Shown here: piece by piece, positions 37,369 through 46,356 of the stretch
Layout of the letters: the number at the start of each line of letters is the position of its first letter
How positions within the stretch are numbered: the stretch's first letter is position 1
Assembly (NCBI RefSeq): GCF_002504165.1
Contig: NZ_CP021404.1
Coordinates: 1,860,001 to 1,924,000 of the forward strand
Direction: 5' to 3'
Source of the DNA: Pacificitalea manganoxidans
Lineage (GTDB): Bacteria; Pseudomonadota; Alphaproteobacteria; Rhodobacterales; Rhodobacteraceae
Length of the DNA: 64,000 bases
The notes under the pieces: generated by a model
What the model saw: only the letters and a program-made list of their open reading frames with translations
The model's database searches: none
What the model was told of the DNA's origin: nothing
Made by a program: the position numbers and the translations under genes

Positions 37369-38709
37369 ATGAAAACCAGGCTCGACGCGACACTGAAAGA
37401 TGTACCGGCCGCGATCCGCCGCGCCATGCTCGAGGACGCGCCGCAACTCGAGCCGGGTGCGGCGCAGGTGATGGGTCGTTTCTGGTCGGCGGTCCGGGCA
37501 GGCAAGGGCAGTCTCGCCATGCCGCCCGCGGAGGCTTACCGGGACGCGGCCGCTTCGGAGTCGACATTTCGATGTCTGCTGCGCGCGCTCGCGCGATACG
37601 CGCCGCATGTGTCGACTGCCTTGGCCAAGGTCGTCAGCTACGAATGGTATGCCCGGCGACAGAACCCGGCCGCGAAGGTCGCGCCGACCGTTGAGACGAC
37701 CATCGGCGCGGCCTGGCCCGAGACGTGGCGGCGGATGAAGCCGGACCTCGACGACGCTCGAATAAAGACCAGCACCAGGCAGCGCTACATCGCCAGCATC
37801 GAGCGATGCGCCACGATCGTCGCGGAAGGTCTCGCGTCCGAGGCGCATGGCTTCGTCGCTGCGCGCGAACTGTCTGAAGCGTTTGTGTTTCACCCCGACC
37901 CGGAACGGCGCGTGAAGCCGGTCACGGCCGCGAACTACCTCGAGGGCCTGATTGCCATGCGGGTCATCTCGCGCGACCTCCGGGACCAGGCCGAACTGGC
38001 GGAGAAGAACAAGTATGAACGGCTGTCGCGACTCATGGAACGCGGAGGCTATGCTCATGTCGCCGACAGGATCCGCGAACTCAGGGAACGCGCGCATGAC
38101 CTGCCGGCACATAGCGCAGCGCGACGCCGCTGCATGCAGCAGGCGGTCGTCTGCGCGGTCATCATGAACAAGCCGCCGCGCAAGGGCGATCTCGTATCCT
38201 GGCGCTTCGGTCATCAGATCGTCCGTGAGATCGACGGAACTTGGCGCGCCGAGTGGGCGCAGGAGAAGACCCGGGCCGAGGCGGAAACGGGGGCGATCTG
38301 GCCCGAGATCTGCGAAATCCTCGACGAGTGGATCCTCGACGGGCGGCCCGATCGCCTCATCCATATCCGCTACCAGGAGCTTGTCGGCAGCAACTGGTTA
38401 TCGCTCGATCACAGCCAGCCCTACCGGAATCTGCCGACCGAACTTACAAAGGCTGCGATTGGTGTCCCCTCACACGAGCTGAGGACCCTTGCCGCGGACT
38501 ACATGCGTCGTCACGACCCGGCACGTGCCGCCGATGTCATTGCGACCCATCTGGGGCATGGCACGCGAAAAGCCGGCAAGGCTTATCGGGCCGAGTGCGA
38601 AGGGGCGGCGGGGGAGGCGATCTGGCAAAGGGTGCGAAAGACCATTGCGGCGCAGTCGGAAAAATCAACCGGCCATCACAAGGCTCGGAACCGCGCGCCG
38701 CATCTGTAG
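37369..38709 (+). CDS. Tyrosine recombinase, second of the tandem pair
   Basis: This is a 446-aa protein. ATG 37369 follows CGGAGG and lies one base after the previous stop, so the two are translationally coupled. Catalytic elements are NKPPRKGDLVSWRF (Arg I), a basic turn QEKTRAE, GVPSHELRTLAADYM (HxxR), IATHLGHGTRK and Tyr in GKAYRAE. It is distantly related to the first gene, which suggests they form a heteromeric recombinase, as in tandem-recombinase elements. It is neither adjacent to an attachment site nor similar to the tRNA-side integrase of element B. Confidence 0.7.
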   Translation: MKTRLDATLKDVPAAIRRAMLEDAPQLEPGAAQVMGRFWSAVRAGKGSLAMPPAEAYRDAAASESTFRCLLRALARYAPHVSTALAKVVSYEWYARRQNPAAKVAPTVETTIGAAWPETWRRMKPDLDDARIKTSTRQRYIASIERCATIVAEGLASEAHGFVAARELSEAFVFHPDPERRVKPVTAANYLEGLIAMRVISRDLRDQAELAEKNKYERLSRLMERGGYAHVADRIRELRERAHDLPAHSAARRRCMQQAVVCAVIMNKPPRKGDLVSWRFGHQIVREIDGTWRAEWAQEKTRAEAETGAIWPEICEILDEWILDGRPDRLIHIRYQELVGSNWLSLDHSQPYRNLPTELTKAAIGVPSHELRTLAADYMRRHDPARAADVIATHLGHGTRKAGKAYRAECEGAAGEAIWQRVRKTIAAQSEKSTGHHKARNRAPHL

Positions 38710-38771
38710 CCTCGCCATGGTGTCTGCCTGACAGCAAGCGCGGAAGAATTTGGAAGAGCGGATCGTCCCCG

Positions 38772-39083
38772 ATGGATCGCGGCCATCCGGGTGAGGCCGC
38801 GATCGACGAGGCCGAGCTGATCGGCATGAAAGCTGCAGCACGAGACGCGATACGAATGGTCTCGGATGGCAGTCCCGCAGGATCCGCGAGTGACAATACG
38901 CAGCAAGATATTCGTGCACGAGCCTTCGGTCTGCGCGCCCCTCTGCCTGAGGGCGCGCCGCCTGCGCCTCGCGCGCCAATACAGAAGGAACGGGTTCGAT
39001 ACTACTGTCACTCTCCTGGCTGCTACCGAAGAGAGTCGAGCCCCGCATCCCGCCCCGAAGAAAGGAGAAATCAGGGCGCTTGA
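38772..39083 (+). CDS. Possible small protein downstream of the recombinase pair
   Basis: This is a 103-codon frame from ATG 38772. The first half (EAAIDEAELIGMKAAARDAI) is protein-like and the second half is Pro/Arg-rich and less convincing. The ribosome site is weak (GGAAGAG, about 15 bases away). It lies in the same direction as its neighbours. No family recognised; it could be a chance frame. Confidence 0.3.
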   Translation: MDRGHPGEAAIDEAELIGMKAAARDAIRMVSDGSPAGSASDNTQQDIRARAFGLRAPLPEGAPPAPRAPIQKERVRYYCHSPGCYRRESSPASRPEERRNQGA

Positions 39084-39121
39084 AGCGGACACGGACTGTC
39101 CGCGACAGAAGGACCTGACCA

Positions 39122-39532
39122 ATGCCCAACATCACCCCCTCACGGTCTGCAGGTACAATCGCGATCCGGACAATACGGAGGTTTGTCGTCGACCACCTCG
39201 AAGACCTCTCGGAGGCATCACTGCTGCTCGGCGGGCCGGCGGCGCAGCGCCGATTTCTGCGCTTAGTCTCGCGGCTTCGACAGGCGTCCCACCTCGGGCC
39301 CCACCTGCGGCGCGAGATCCGCTGGTTTCATGGATTGCTGACCCTCGAGCTGGTCGGCGATCCGGATGCGACCGATCCTGGCCACTTCTGCGACATCCAT
39401 CCCGATGATCTCGTGGTCACCGGAATTTGCCGCCTTGCGGACGCAATGACCGAGGTTCTGTGTGCTCTGCCGGACGCGTCGGCGCCTGCGGACACGCCGG
39501 CGGCCGCGAGGCCAGCTCGCGACGCGGCCTGA
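39122..39532 (+). CDS. Small unknown protein, copy 1 of a two-gene module
   Basis: This is a 136-aa protein with a good ribosome site (AGAAGGA). By eye it aligns over about 90 residues with the protein at 50533-50916 in element C. Shared landmarks are LLLGG near residue 34, a following Arg-Phe pair, a Leu-rich helix, an F in front of DP, and an IC-LADA/E segment (GICRLADAMTEVL here, DICLLADELQEAI there). It is helical, soluble and of unknown function. The next gene is also paralogous to the neighbour of the element C copy, so the pair travels together. Confidence 0.6.
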   Translation: MPNITPSRSAGTIAIRTIRRFVVDHLEDLSEASLLLGGPAAQRRFLRLVSRLRQASHLGPHLRREIRWFHGLLTLELVGDPDATDPGHFCDIHPDDLVVTGICRLADAMTEVLCALPDASAPADTPAAARPARDAA

Positions 39533-39652
39533 TCTCTCCCGCCGGCCCTCTGGGCCGGCTCTTGAAGGCGCCGTGTGGTGCGGCGCCAGCGAATGATTTC
39601 TGGAGAGACTGGATGAACGACATACAACTCTATGTGATGCCAATCGAAGAGC

Positions 39653-40057
39653 TTGGCCGCGCGGACAATCGTGGCCTGCAGGGCTCTTGCCGAGGACCTG
39701 CCCGTGAACCTACTGTCCGCAGATGCACATCAGCATCGTCATATCCGCGGCCTGCTGAACGACATCTCTGGCGATGATCCAGCTGGTCCGCGTGCGCTGC
39801 AGTCCGTCGATCTGCTCGCGGGCATTCTCTGGGCAGAACACGAGACGGAGACGCTCGGCTACGAGGACGTGTTCGAGGGGGAGAATGACCCCGAATACGG
39901 AGCCGCTGGTGCGGTCTACAGGCACCGGGTTCTCTCGGAGCGCGGGGAAGCGATCGAGGCTTGGTCCAACAAGCTTCGTTATCTCGCGCGCATGATGCGG
40001 ATCCTCGACGCGCGCCTCTGTGGCGAGCGGATGGTCAATCGTAGGTTCGCGGGCTGA
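39653..40057 (+). CDS. Small unknown protein, copy 1 of a two-gene module (start doubtful)
   Basis: The frame opens with a poor TTG start. An ATG at 39613 has a good ribosome site (GGAGA) but lies in another frame, and its reading MNDIQLYVMPIEELGRADNR stays plausible until about 39670, so a one-base frameshift is possible. The C-terminal helix VLSERGEAIEAWSNKLRYLA resembles VLTESGFALLALRTRLHSLA of the protein at 50115-50540. Function unknown. Confidence 0.5.
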   Translation: MAARTIVACRALAEDLPVNLLSADAHQHRHIRGLLNDISGDDPAGPRALQSVDLLAGILWAEHETETLGYEDVFEGENDPEYGAAGAVYRHRVLSERGEAIEAWSNKLRYLARMMRILDARLCGERMVNRRFAG

Positions 40058-40066
40058 TGCATAACG

Positions 40067-40516
40067 GTGACAGCACGACAGCGCGTCTCCGCGTTCCTAT
40101 CGCCTCGGCGTTCGGCGCGAGCTCCCATGGTGAGTAGGAATGAACCGTTCACCGGGGACCGCCGCAGGATTGCCGACGACTTGGGCATGGTCTGGGCTTG
40201 GTGCGAACATATTCATCCCGATCTAAGGCCATTCACCCTCGTCGCAGGTGTTTTCGATCTCCAGGATGGTCGTTTCGGCGTCGAGCCCGGTATCGAGGAA
40301 ACTGAGTGGTATTTCGAGTGCGGTGTCGTTCGGGTGGCGGCGCTCGAAGCGCTCGGCACGCTCGGCTATCTCGAAGCGCCGGCAAGATGGTATGCCCGAT
40401 ATCCAACCGCCTTCATTTTCGCGCGGCGGCTTTCCGCACATGAGACCCTGCGCGCGTTTGCCCGTTTTCAGAGCAGGGGGCTCGTCGCGCAAAGGAGTTG
40501 CCGAAGACGAGAATGA
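40067..40516 (+). CDS. Hypothetical protein
   Basis: This is a 149-aa reading; a start at ATG 40127 (130 aa) is equally possible. It contains DDLGMVWAWCEHIHPDLRPF and EWYFECGVVRVAALEALG, which look genuine, but no family is recognised. It directly follows the two-gene module on the same strand and may belong to it. A perfect hairpin follows after 16 bases. Confidence 0.45.
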   Translation: MTARQRVSAFLSPRRSARAPMVSRNEPFTGDRRRIADDLGMVWAWCEHIHPDLRPFTLVAGVFDLQDGRFGVEPGIEETEWYFECGVVRVAALEALGTLGYLEAPARWYARYPTAFIFARRLSAHETLRAFARFQSRGLVAQRSCRRRE

Positions 40517-40532
40517 TGCGGAATCATGCAGA

Positions 40533-40557
40533 AGGCCCGGGGCATGTACCCGGGCCT
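40533..40557. terminator. Perfect 9-bp hairpin between convergent genes
   Basis: AGGCCCGGG and CCCGGGCCT pair perfectly around GCATGTA. It lies between the plus-strand small genes and the end of the minus-strand recombinase, where a bidirectional terminator is expected. There is no U-tract. Confidence 0.55.
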
Positions 40558-40572
40558 CCTCCTGCCTATGGT

Positions 40573-41781
40573 TCAGCGGTTCGGGCCGACGATGTCCGGA
40601 AGGCCCGCGCCAGCCTTGGATAGCGCCTGCTGGACGGTCTGAAGCAGGCTGTCGTTGAGAAATTTGCTCCACGTATCTCGAGACACCTGACCCATAACGT
40701 TTCTGACCACGGGATCCGGGCATTCCTGTTCGAGCAGTGTATGATGCAAGGCTCTCCGGAAATCGTGAGCGTGAAGGGCCGAAGCATCGATCCCGTGCGT
40801 CTCGCAGTAGCGAATGAAATCCTTCCGGAACCGCGTGCTGCCCGACCCGGGCCGACCTTCCGCAAGTTGCGGGAACAGCAGTGTCTCCTTCTGGTCGCGC
40901 CGCAGCTCGAACAGATCGACGAGGCCAAGATCCTGCAGCCTCCGAGTGACAGGGATCTCCCGGCGGGCCGCTGGTGTCTTCCCGTAACGATCAATGCAGA
41001 TGACCGGCATACCGTCACGATATTGCAGATCCCGGATCGTGAGGTGGACGGCTTCGTCGAGCCGCAGGCCCCCGAGGCGCATCAAGAGTGGGATCCAGAA
41101 CAGCGGGTCCCCGACATTCCTCATGTCTCCCTTGAACATCGGCGAAGACAGGTAGCACTCGACTGCTTCAGACCAGTCACGGGTCTCGGATAGGCGCTCC
41201 TGCTGCCGCAGACGGGCCTCCTCAGCCGTCGACCAGGAGCAGACATCGAACGGGTTCGCCTCTGCGAGCTCGAGCTCGGCAAGGAAATCGCCAACCTGGC
41301 GTGCGGCCCGCCCGATCTTCAGGAATGTCGTGACGCCGATGCGCTGAGAAACAGTCGCTTCTTCTCTGATTTTGCCTTCATTTTTGTCGCCGGCAAAACG
41401 GCGTTTCCCGTGGCCTTTCGGCAGGTTTCGGATTTTTTCCAGCGCAAGGAGAACATCTTCCCGCTCGATGTCGTAAAAGAACGGACTCCCAAGGGCCCGC
41501 GTCCAGACACGCTTTGCGCTCTGGGTATTCGCACCGCTGATCCGGCGCCAGTGTTCACCACGAGCGGCATCGAGCCGTCGGATACCGAGACGATAGCCCA
41601 CCGACCGCGCCTCTATATAGAGGTCGAAGGCCGTCTCGAGGCAAATCTGCAGTTCGCCTGCAAGCATCGCCTTCGATTGTTCAGTAAGATCGGCCGCTTC
41701 GAGAAGGTGCCTGGTGGCCCATCGATTGGCCGTTTCCGGGCCGAACGTTGCTTCAAATTCGGTTGCGAGGATATCGCGCAT
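40573..41781 (-). CDS. Tyrosine-recombinase-like protein lacking the catalytic tyrosine
   Basis: This 402-aa protein is paralogous to the larger integrase just upstream. Shared blocks include GEHWRRISGANTQSAKRVW, LRRLGG-type box I (RLGGLRLDEAVHL) and box II HAHDFRRALHHTLL. In the larger protein the nucleophile lies in GDGSYSREIWVK; the aligned segment here is MGQVSRDTWSK, with no tyrosine and about ten residues missing before it. The enzyme is therefore probably unable to cleave DNA, and could be an accessory or directionality factor for the larger integrase or a decaying duplicate. The first ATG of the frame is 41781. The 154-base gap after the larger gene suggests the same operon. Confidence 0.7.
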   Translation of the reverse strand: MRDILATEFEATFGPETANRWATRHLLEAADLTEQSKAMLAGELQICLETAFDLYIEARSVGYRLGIRRLDAARGEHWRRISGANTQSAKRVWTRALGSPFFYDIEREDVLLALEKIRNLPKGHGKRRFAGDKNEGKIREEATVSQRIGVTTFLKIGRAARQVGDFLAELELAEANPFDVCSWSTAEEARLRQQERLSETRDWSEAVECYLSSPMFKGDMRNVGDPLFWIPLLMRLGGLRLDEAVHLTIRDLQYRDGMPVICIDRYGKTPAARREIPVTRRLQDLGLVDLFELRRDQKETLLFPQLAEGRPGSGSTRFRKDFIRYCETHGIDASALHAHDFRRALHHTLLEQECPDPVVRNVMGQVSRDTWSKFLNDSLLQTVQQALSKAGAGLPDIVGPNR

Positions 41782-41935
41782 TTCCTGTAGCTCCGTGAGT
41801 GTTGGAATGCCGCCCCTATGCCCCGGATCTCTCGGAAAATTTTGACCTAAGTAAAAATTTCAAAAATGAGTTTCAGCGACCTGTCACGAACTCGTGAGTT
41901 TGCCCCTCCAGAATGAACCGGGAGAGACCGTGCCC

Positions 41936-44209
41936 TCAGGCCGGCCGACGCCGAAACCCGACGACATTGCCGTGATTGTCCTTTGTCTCAGTAGGCACGG
42001 GCTTAGGAGCTGCGGCCTTGGGCTCGGCGAATGGGCTCTTGATCCTCGAGATATCCAGCTTGATACGGCTGATGACCTCGTGGAGCGTCTTTACCCAGAT
42101 CTCGCGCGAGTAGGAGCCGTCACCCTCGTCAACAGGCTTCTCGTGCCCCATGAGGCGCCGGCGCACCATGTCGGGGCAGAGCAGGTTGCCGAGGTCGTTG
42201 TGGAATGTCGTGCGGAACGCATGGAAGTCGAGCCCGGGCCAGTAGCAGTCGTTCGCCTTGCGGTAATAGCCGAAGGTCTTGCTGAAGAGTTCGGAGAAAG
42301 TGTCCTTGGTTTGGCCTCGGTTGAGGTTCGGGAACAGGCGCGATTGGTTCTGCCGGCGCCGCATCTCGACGAAGCGGAGAAGACCCAGCTCGACGAGCTT
42401 CGGGTGCACGGCGATGCGACGCTCCCCGGCGGAGGACTTCACGTGGTTGCCGGTCACGTTGCGCACCGTGAAATACGCGATGCCGTTCTCCGAGCCGAAA
42501 TCCTCCGGCCCGAGTTGCAGGATTTCCTCCGCGCGACAGCCGGCAAGGCGGGCGATGAGGGGTGCCCAGAACAATGGATAGTCCTCCTCCGCGCACTGCC
42601 CCTGGTAGACCGGAGACGCGAAGAGATTCTGGATCTTGTCGTCCCAGAGCATGCGGGAGCGGTCTTCCTCGTTCGCCTTCATGTCCTTCTCCTCGTCGTT
42701 GGTCCAGGAACAGATCTCGAATGGATTCTCCTCGATGAGCTTCATGGCCTTCAGCATCTTGCCGACCCGGTTCGCCATACGGCCATGACGGAGGAAGGTG
42801 GCGACACGAAGCCTGGGGATCTTCGCATCGAGTTCCGCGCGTTCGAGTTCGGCCGGCGTCACCTTGCCTATTGCGGCCAGAACTTCCTTCGTTGCGATCG
42901 CCGTGGCCAGTTCCTGCTCGTCGGCACGCTCGACGAGATCGCGGAAACCCTTCAAACTGAGAAGGTTCTTCTTCTTGCCGTGGTATTTGGGGATCCGGCG
43001 AATGACATTCAGGACACCGTCGACTTCTGTCCAGTCGATCTGTTTGAACGGTTGGTTGCCCAGGACATCGACCCAGATGTCGCGTCCCTTCCTGGCGTTT
43101 CCACCGGACGTCCGTTTCCAGTTCTTGCCTTTATCCGGAAAGCGCTTTTGGCAGGTCCCGAAGAGGTCTCCATATCCGAGCTCCTTGAGTTCGAAATAGA
43201 GATCGAAGGCCTCGCGGAGCTCAATATTGGGACCTTTCGCCAGGGCGGCGCGCGCCTCGTCCGAGAGGAGCGATTGATCGATCAGGATCTGGGGCTCCTC
43301 CCGTGGCATCGCGGAGCGCATCGGCGTCGTCTCCTGCGCCTTGGCGGGGGGAACGGGTGCGCGTTCCTGGGGAGAGGGCGCATGGGAGGTATTCTTCTCG
43401 ACAATGGGTGCTGCGGTTTCGGGCTCGACGCCGGGCGTCTCGACCTGGTTCTGAGCCGGAGAGGCCACCAGTGGCTCGGCAGGGGCGGTGGCCGACGGGA
43501 TGGTTGACACCGGCACCGAAACCGCACCAGGCGCAGCTGCTGCCGGCATCGTCAGGGCGGGCGCGTGCGATTGTGCGACAACCTGGGGCAGGACAGCGCC
43601 CGGGGCGGCCGAGCGGCTCGCTATCACCGACCGGAAGATCGGCGTCACCTCCTCGTAGGTCCCGACCTCGCGCTTCTCCCGTTCGCGGGACACGTCGAGC
43701 ATGACCCGCAGAGCCTCGAAGGCGAGGGCACGCCAGTTCGAGCTGGTCTCGTCGAGGGTCACGCCGAGGCGCCGCGCCATCTCGCGCAGGGGATCCGTGA
43801 CCGGCGTCCGGTCACCGAGCGCCAGGGCCCGGCGCAACATGTCCTGGGTCGCGCGCTCGGTCTGCGCCGCAAAGTTCGCCGCCGTCTCGGAACGCGGTTC
43901 GGCCGACGCCCGCAGGGCCTCGTGGGCGGCGATCTGGCAGCGCGCCAATTCGGTCAGCAATGTCACGTGCTCGGGGCTCAGATGATCCACCGGTCTCTCC
44001 GTCGTCAGCGCGACGGCCAGGTCCGTGAGTGCCGTGAGGGCGCGGACGCGGCATGTCGCTTCGGAGAGGACTTCGGTCCGAAGGCTGAGACAGATGGCCG
44101 AACTTTGACCAGGGTTCGATATCTCGACCCAGGCCTTCGGCAGACGGCGCCGGAAGAAGTAGCCCGAGGGGCGTTTTTCGAGGTGGGGGGTGTGTGCGAC
44201 TCCGGCCAT
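41936..44209 (-). CDS. Large tyrosine-recombinase integrase of element B
   Basis: This is a 757-aa protein starting at ATG 44209 (MAGVAHTPHLEKRPSGYFFR), chosen over an upstream ATG at 44350 because the true N-terminal strand begins here. Domains: an N-terminal DUF6538-like region (FFRRRLPKAWVEIS), a long Pro/Ala-rich linker (about 220-340), a core-binding domain and a catalytic domain with LAGCRAEEILQLG (Arg I), FHAFRTTFHNDL (HxxR), LMGHEK and Tyr in GSYSREIW. It is the gene closest to the tRNA fragment at 44361 and is uninterrupted, so element B may still be able to move. Four GTGCAC boxes lie between its start and the attachment site. Confidence 0.8.
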   Translation of the reverse strand: MAGVAHTPHLEKRPSGYFFRRRLPKAWVEISNPGQSSAICLSLRTEVLSEATCRVRALTALTDLAVALTTERPVDHLSPEHVTLLTELARCQIAAHEALRASAEPRSETAANFAAQTERATQDMLRRALALGDRTPVTDPLREMARRLGVTLDETSSNWRALAFEALRVMLDVSREREKREVGTYEEVTPIFRSVIASRSAAPGAVLPQVVAQSHAPALTMPAAAAPGAVSVPVSTIPSATAPAEPLVASPAQNQVETPGVEPETAAPIVEKNTSHAPSPQERAPVPPAKAQETTPMRSAMPREEPQILIDQSLLSDEARAALAKGPNIELREAFDLYFELKELGYGDLFGTCQKRFPDKGKNWKRTSGGNARKGRDIWVDVLGNQPFKQIDWTEVDGVLNVIRRIPKYHGKKKNLLSLKGFRDLVERADEQELATAIATKEVLAAIGKVTPAELERAELDAKIPRLRVATFLRHGRMANRVGKMLKAMKLIEENPFEICSWTNDEEKDMKANEEDRSRMLWDDKIQNLFASPVYQGQCAEEDYPLFWAPLIARLAGCRAEEILQLGPEDFGSENGIAYFTVRNVTGNHVKSSAGERRIAVHPKLVELGLLRFVEMRRRQNQSRLFPNLNRGQTKDTFSELFSKTFGYYRKANDCYWPGLDFHAFRTTFHNDLGNLLCPDMVRRRLMGHEKPVDEGDGSYSREIWVKTLHEVISRIKLDISRIKSPFAEPKAAAPKPVPTETKDNHGNVVGFRRRPA

Positions 44210-44256
44210 GGCAGGTGCTCCGAAAACGGTTCCAGGGCATCCGGGAGTCGGGATCC

Positions 44257-44304
44257 GTGCACCGGTTCGGGCACGCGTTTGTGCACCAATTTGTGCACGT
44301 GCAC
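44257..44304. repeat. Four GTGCAC boxes between integrase and attachment site
   Basis: The palindrome GTGCAC occurs at 44257, 44281, 44293 and 44299, within 48 bases. Placed between the integrase start and the tRNA-derived site, they could be arm-type integrase or excisionase binding sites, or operators of the integrase gene. Confidence 0.5.
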
Positions 44305-44360
44305 GCGTGGCTCCGACTCCGGTCGGGGCCCAACAAATGAAATCAACCACTTAGGGGATC

Positions 44361-44407
44361 TTGGCTCCGGCGGTAGGGACCGAACCTACGACCAATTGAT
44401 TAACAGT
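44361..44407 (-). repeat. 47-bp tRNA-Asn 3'-half copy, junction between elements B and C
   Basis: Bases 44361-44407 match 54448-54494 with one mismatch (C at 44380 for T at 54467). They cover the tRNA from the anticodon to the 3' CCA. Similarity ends sharply at 44408. This is the longest and best-preserved direct repeat, which fits element C being the most recent arrival. Confidence 0.85.
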
Positions 44408-44573
44408 TCTAATTCGGCATGCTAATGTAGGTTGATTAAGCGAATATAGGAGCTTTGGGCGAGGCCTTGCGCCGCTCAGTTTCGTTTCCACCACCTAAAC
44501 TGGTTCCTTGAACCTACGAACAAATGATAGAAGCACGCGCTGCCGGCAGGCAGCCCGTGCTTCAAAAAACTGA

Positions 44574-45604
44574 CTACTTGTCCTTCAAAAAATCGACCGA
44601 CTCGGCCTCACGCCGTAGGTGCTGCGGTGCGAACCGAGCGTAGATCCTTTCAGTAACGGAGACCGATGAGTGCCCCAGATACTGCGAGACCCGCGCCATG
44701 TCGCAGCCGCTCGCGACCATATGCACGGCGGCTGTGTGCCGCAGAACATGGGGGTGGGTATCGTCGAGTTTTGCTCGCTCCGCCGCTTGGCGAAAGGACT
44801 TATATATATTCTTCACTGGCCCTCCTTTGTATTCCACAATCCAGTCGGTGTCACATTGACTTCTCCAATCCAGCAGGAGGTTGTAGATTCTGTCATTTAG
44901 CGGGACGAATGCCCGCTGCTTGGAGTGAGGGTTCTCGGATGTCCGGAGGTTCAATGTTCTCTGGTCAAAATCCACATGATCCCAACGTGCTTCCGATATC
45001 GCAGTAACGCGTCCCGCTGTGGATAGCATCATCACGACTGCGACGTGTAGATGTGGTGTTTGCTCGCATGCGTTTAGCAAGCGATGAATTTCCGATCGAT
45101 CCAGCCAGCGGTCACGAGGCTTGGAACGGGGAGGCTTTTTCAGCTTTACCGGCTTATTGATAAGGTTCTTGCCGTATGCATGGTTTAGAACAACCTGTAT
45201 TAGATTGATCTCCCCATGAAGAGTGTCCGGCGCCGGCGGCCTCCCGTTTTTCTCGATAAATTTTTGCGGCGATCCTCCAGATAATCCGAAACGACATCGT
45301 CGTCAATTTGGAGAGGGTGATATTGCTTCAGTGCTGGACCGACAGTTTTCCAGACGCTATCGAGTTCGCTCCCGGTTCGTCGATCGCCCAGATAACGGCG
45401 GTAACGTTTCCAAATGTCCTCGAATGTCAGCTTGTTGCCCTTCAGCGCAAGCTGGGACTCATAGACCCTCCTACCTTCGGCCCATGCTTCGGCTTTATTC
45501 GAAGCGTTTAAGCGGAATCGACGGCGGGATTTTTCAACGCCTGGCTCTTCATACCAGTATACCACATACCGCCCTTTTAGTTTTCCAATATTTATCGGAG
45601 ACAT
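44574..45604 (-). pseudogene. Tyrosine-recombinase integrase of element C, one-base frameshift
   Basis: The N-terminal part starts at ATG 45604 (MSPINIGKLKGRYVVYWYEE) with GGAG upstream and contains the AP2-like and core-binding regions (YLEDRRKNLSRKTGG). Near 45238, in a GCCGCCGGCGCC run, the frame is lost. Adding one base restores DTLHGEINLIQVVLNHAYGK and the catalytic domain: STAGRVTAISEARW (Arg I), HVLRHTAAVHM (HxxRH), YLGHSS and Tyr in ERIYARF. Without the shift it would be a normal integrase of about 340 aa. It lies 167 bases from the attachment copy, pointing away from it. Confidence 0.8.
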
Positions 45605-45775
45605 TTTTCGATCTCCATGATCGAGCTGAGCGGGATCCGGATCAAGATTTGGCCCGACGCGCTTTGCTGGCAATTTTCCCTGCGCAACGAGGTTGCGAAC
45701 GGTGTTCGCGGAGCACTTCCAGCGGATGGCCAATTGCGTTGGGCTGAGGGGTCTTTCCATATTGCGATCCATCAT
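45592..45775 (-). pseudogene. Excisionase-type HTH protein, frameshifted
   Basis: The start at 45775 gives MERPLSPTQLAIRWKCSANT and VRNLVAQGKLPAKRVG, a MerR/Xis-like helix-turn-helix. After RVGPNL the reading becomes unlike the family. A one-base shift gives ILIRIPLSSIMEIEKCLR and a stop at 45592, the expected strand and C-terminal helix. The gene would overlap the integrase start, as Xis genes often do. Confidence 0.65.
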
Positions 45776-45936
45776 TCGTTGCCCTCCGCTTTCTCTACTG
45801 CGGCATAGGGAATGCGCATCAAGCGCCCCACGCGGAATGCCGGCAGCTCGCCGTCTGAAATAAGTTTACGGACCATGGTCGCGCTGCAGCCCCAGCGGCG
45901 GGCGACGTCGTCGGGTGTCAATATTCTTGCTTCCAT
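45772..45936 (-). CDS. Small excisionase-type HTH protein
   Basis: This is a 54-aa protein. It opens MEARILTPDDVARRWGCSAT, followed by the recognition-helix region MVRKLISDGELPAFRVGR and MRIPYAAVEKA, the complete small helix-turn-helix fold of excisionases and AlpA-like regulators. Its stop overlaps the start of the second HTH gene (ATGATG), so the two HTH genes and the integrase form one transcript. It is similar in sequence to the frameshifted copy beside it, indicating tandem duplication. Confidence 0.8.
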   Translation of the reverse strand: MEARILTPDDVARRWGCSATMVRKLISDGELPAFRVGRLMRIPYAAVEKAEGNE

Positions 45937-46224
45937 TTACTTCCTCGACGTATTACGTTCAGAGCTTAGCCCCGGTGCGACCTGAGTGATCGCGACAAGA
46001 TTTTCGCGGGCCGAATGGGTTGGTTCGGCGCCGAAAAGCGAAAATTACATTGGCCAGATTTCGGAATCCGAAGGCCAGAATCGCACATTTTGTGCTAAGC
46101 CGCTGAAATATACGGAAACTTTGTAGCTTCTGGCCCTATGTTGGGCCTGCGCTGGGGGCTGCCACATGGTGTAGGCGGGGGACATCCGCTCATCCCCGGG
46201 TCAGGACCCCCGGAGACCGGCGCT

Positions 46225-46356
46225 CATGTGAATATTGCCGAAGCAGTGATGTTCCAGGTTCAGCGCGCTCTGGTCCGCGTCTATCACAACCTCGGTCGAC
46301 AGCACCTCCAGCGATACCTCGATGAGATCGTTTGGCGTTGGAACCATCGCGACCCC
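46225..46356 (+). pseudogene. IS1595/ISXO2-type transposase, C-terminal remnant
   Basis: The plus frame reads HVNIAEAVMFQVQRALVRVY, then HNLGRQHLQRYLDEIVWRWN and HRDP. DDE transposases of the IS1595 group end with this pattern (HTNTxExxxxxLKR, YHxVSxxHLxRYLxExxxRxNxR). Only about 44 codons survive, and the catalytic residues before it are gone. Confidence 0.5.
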
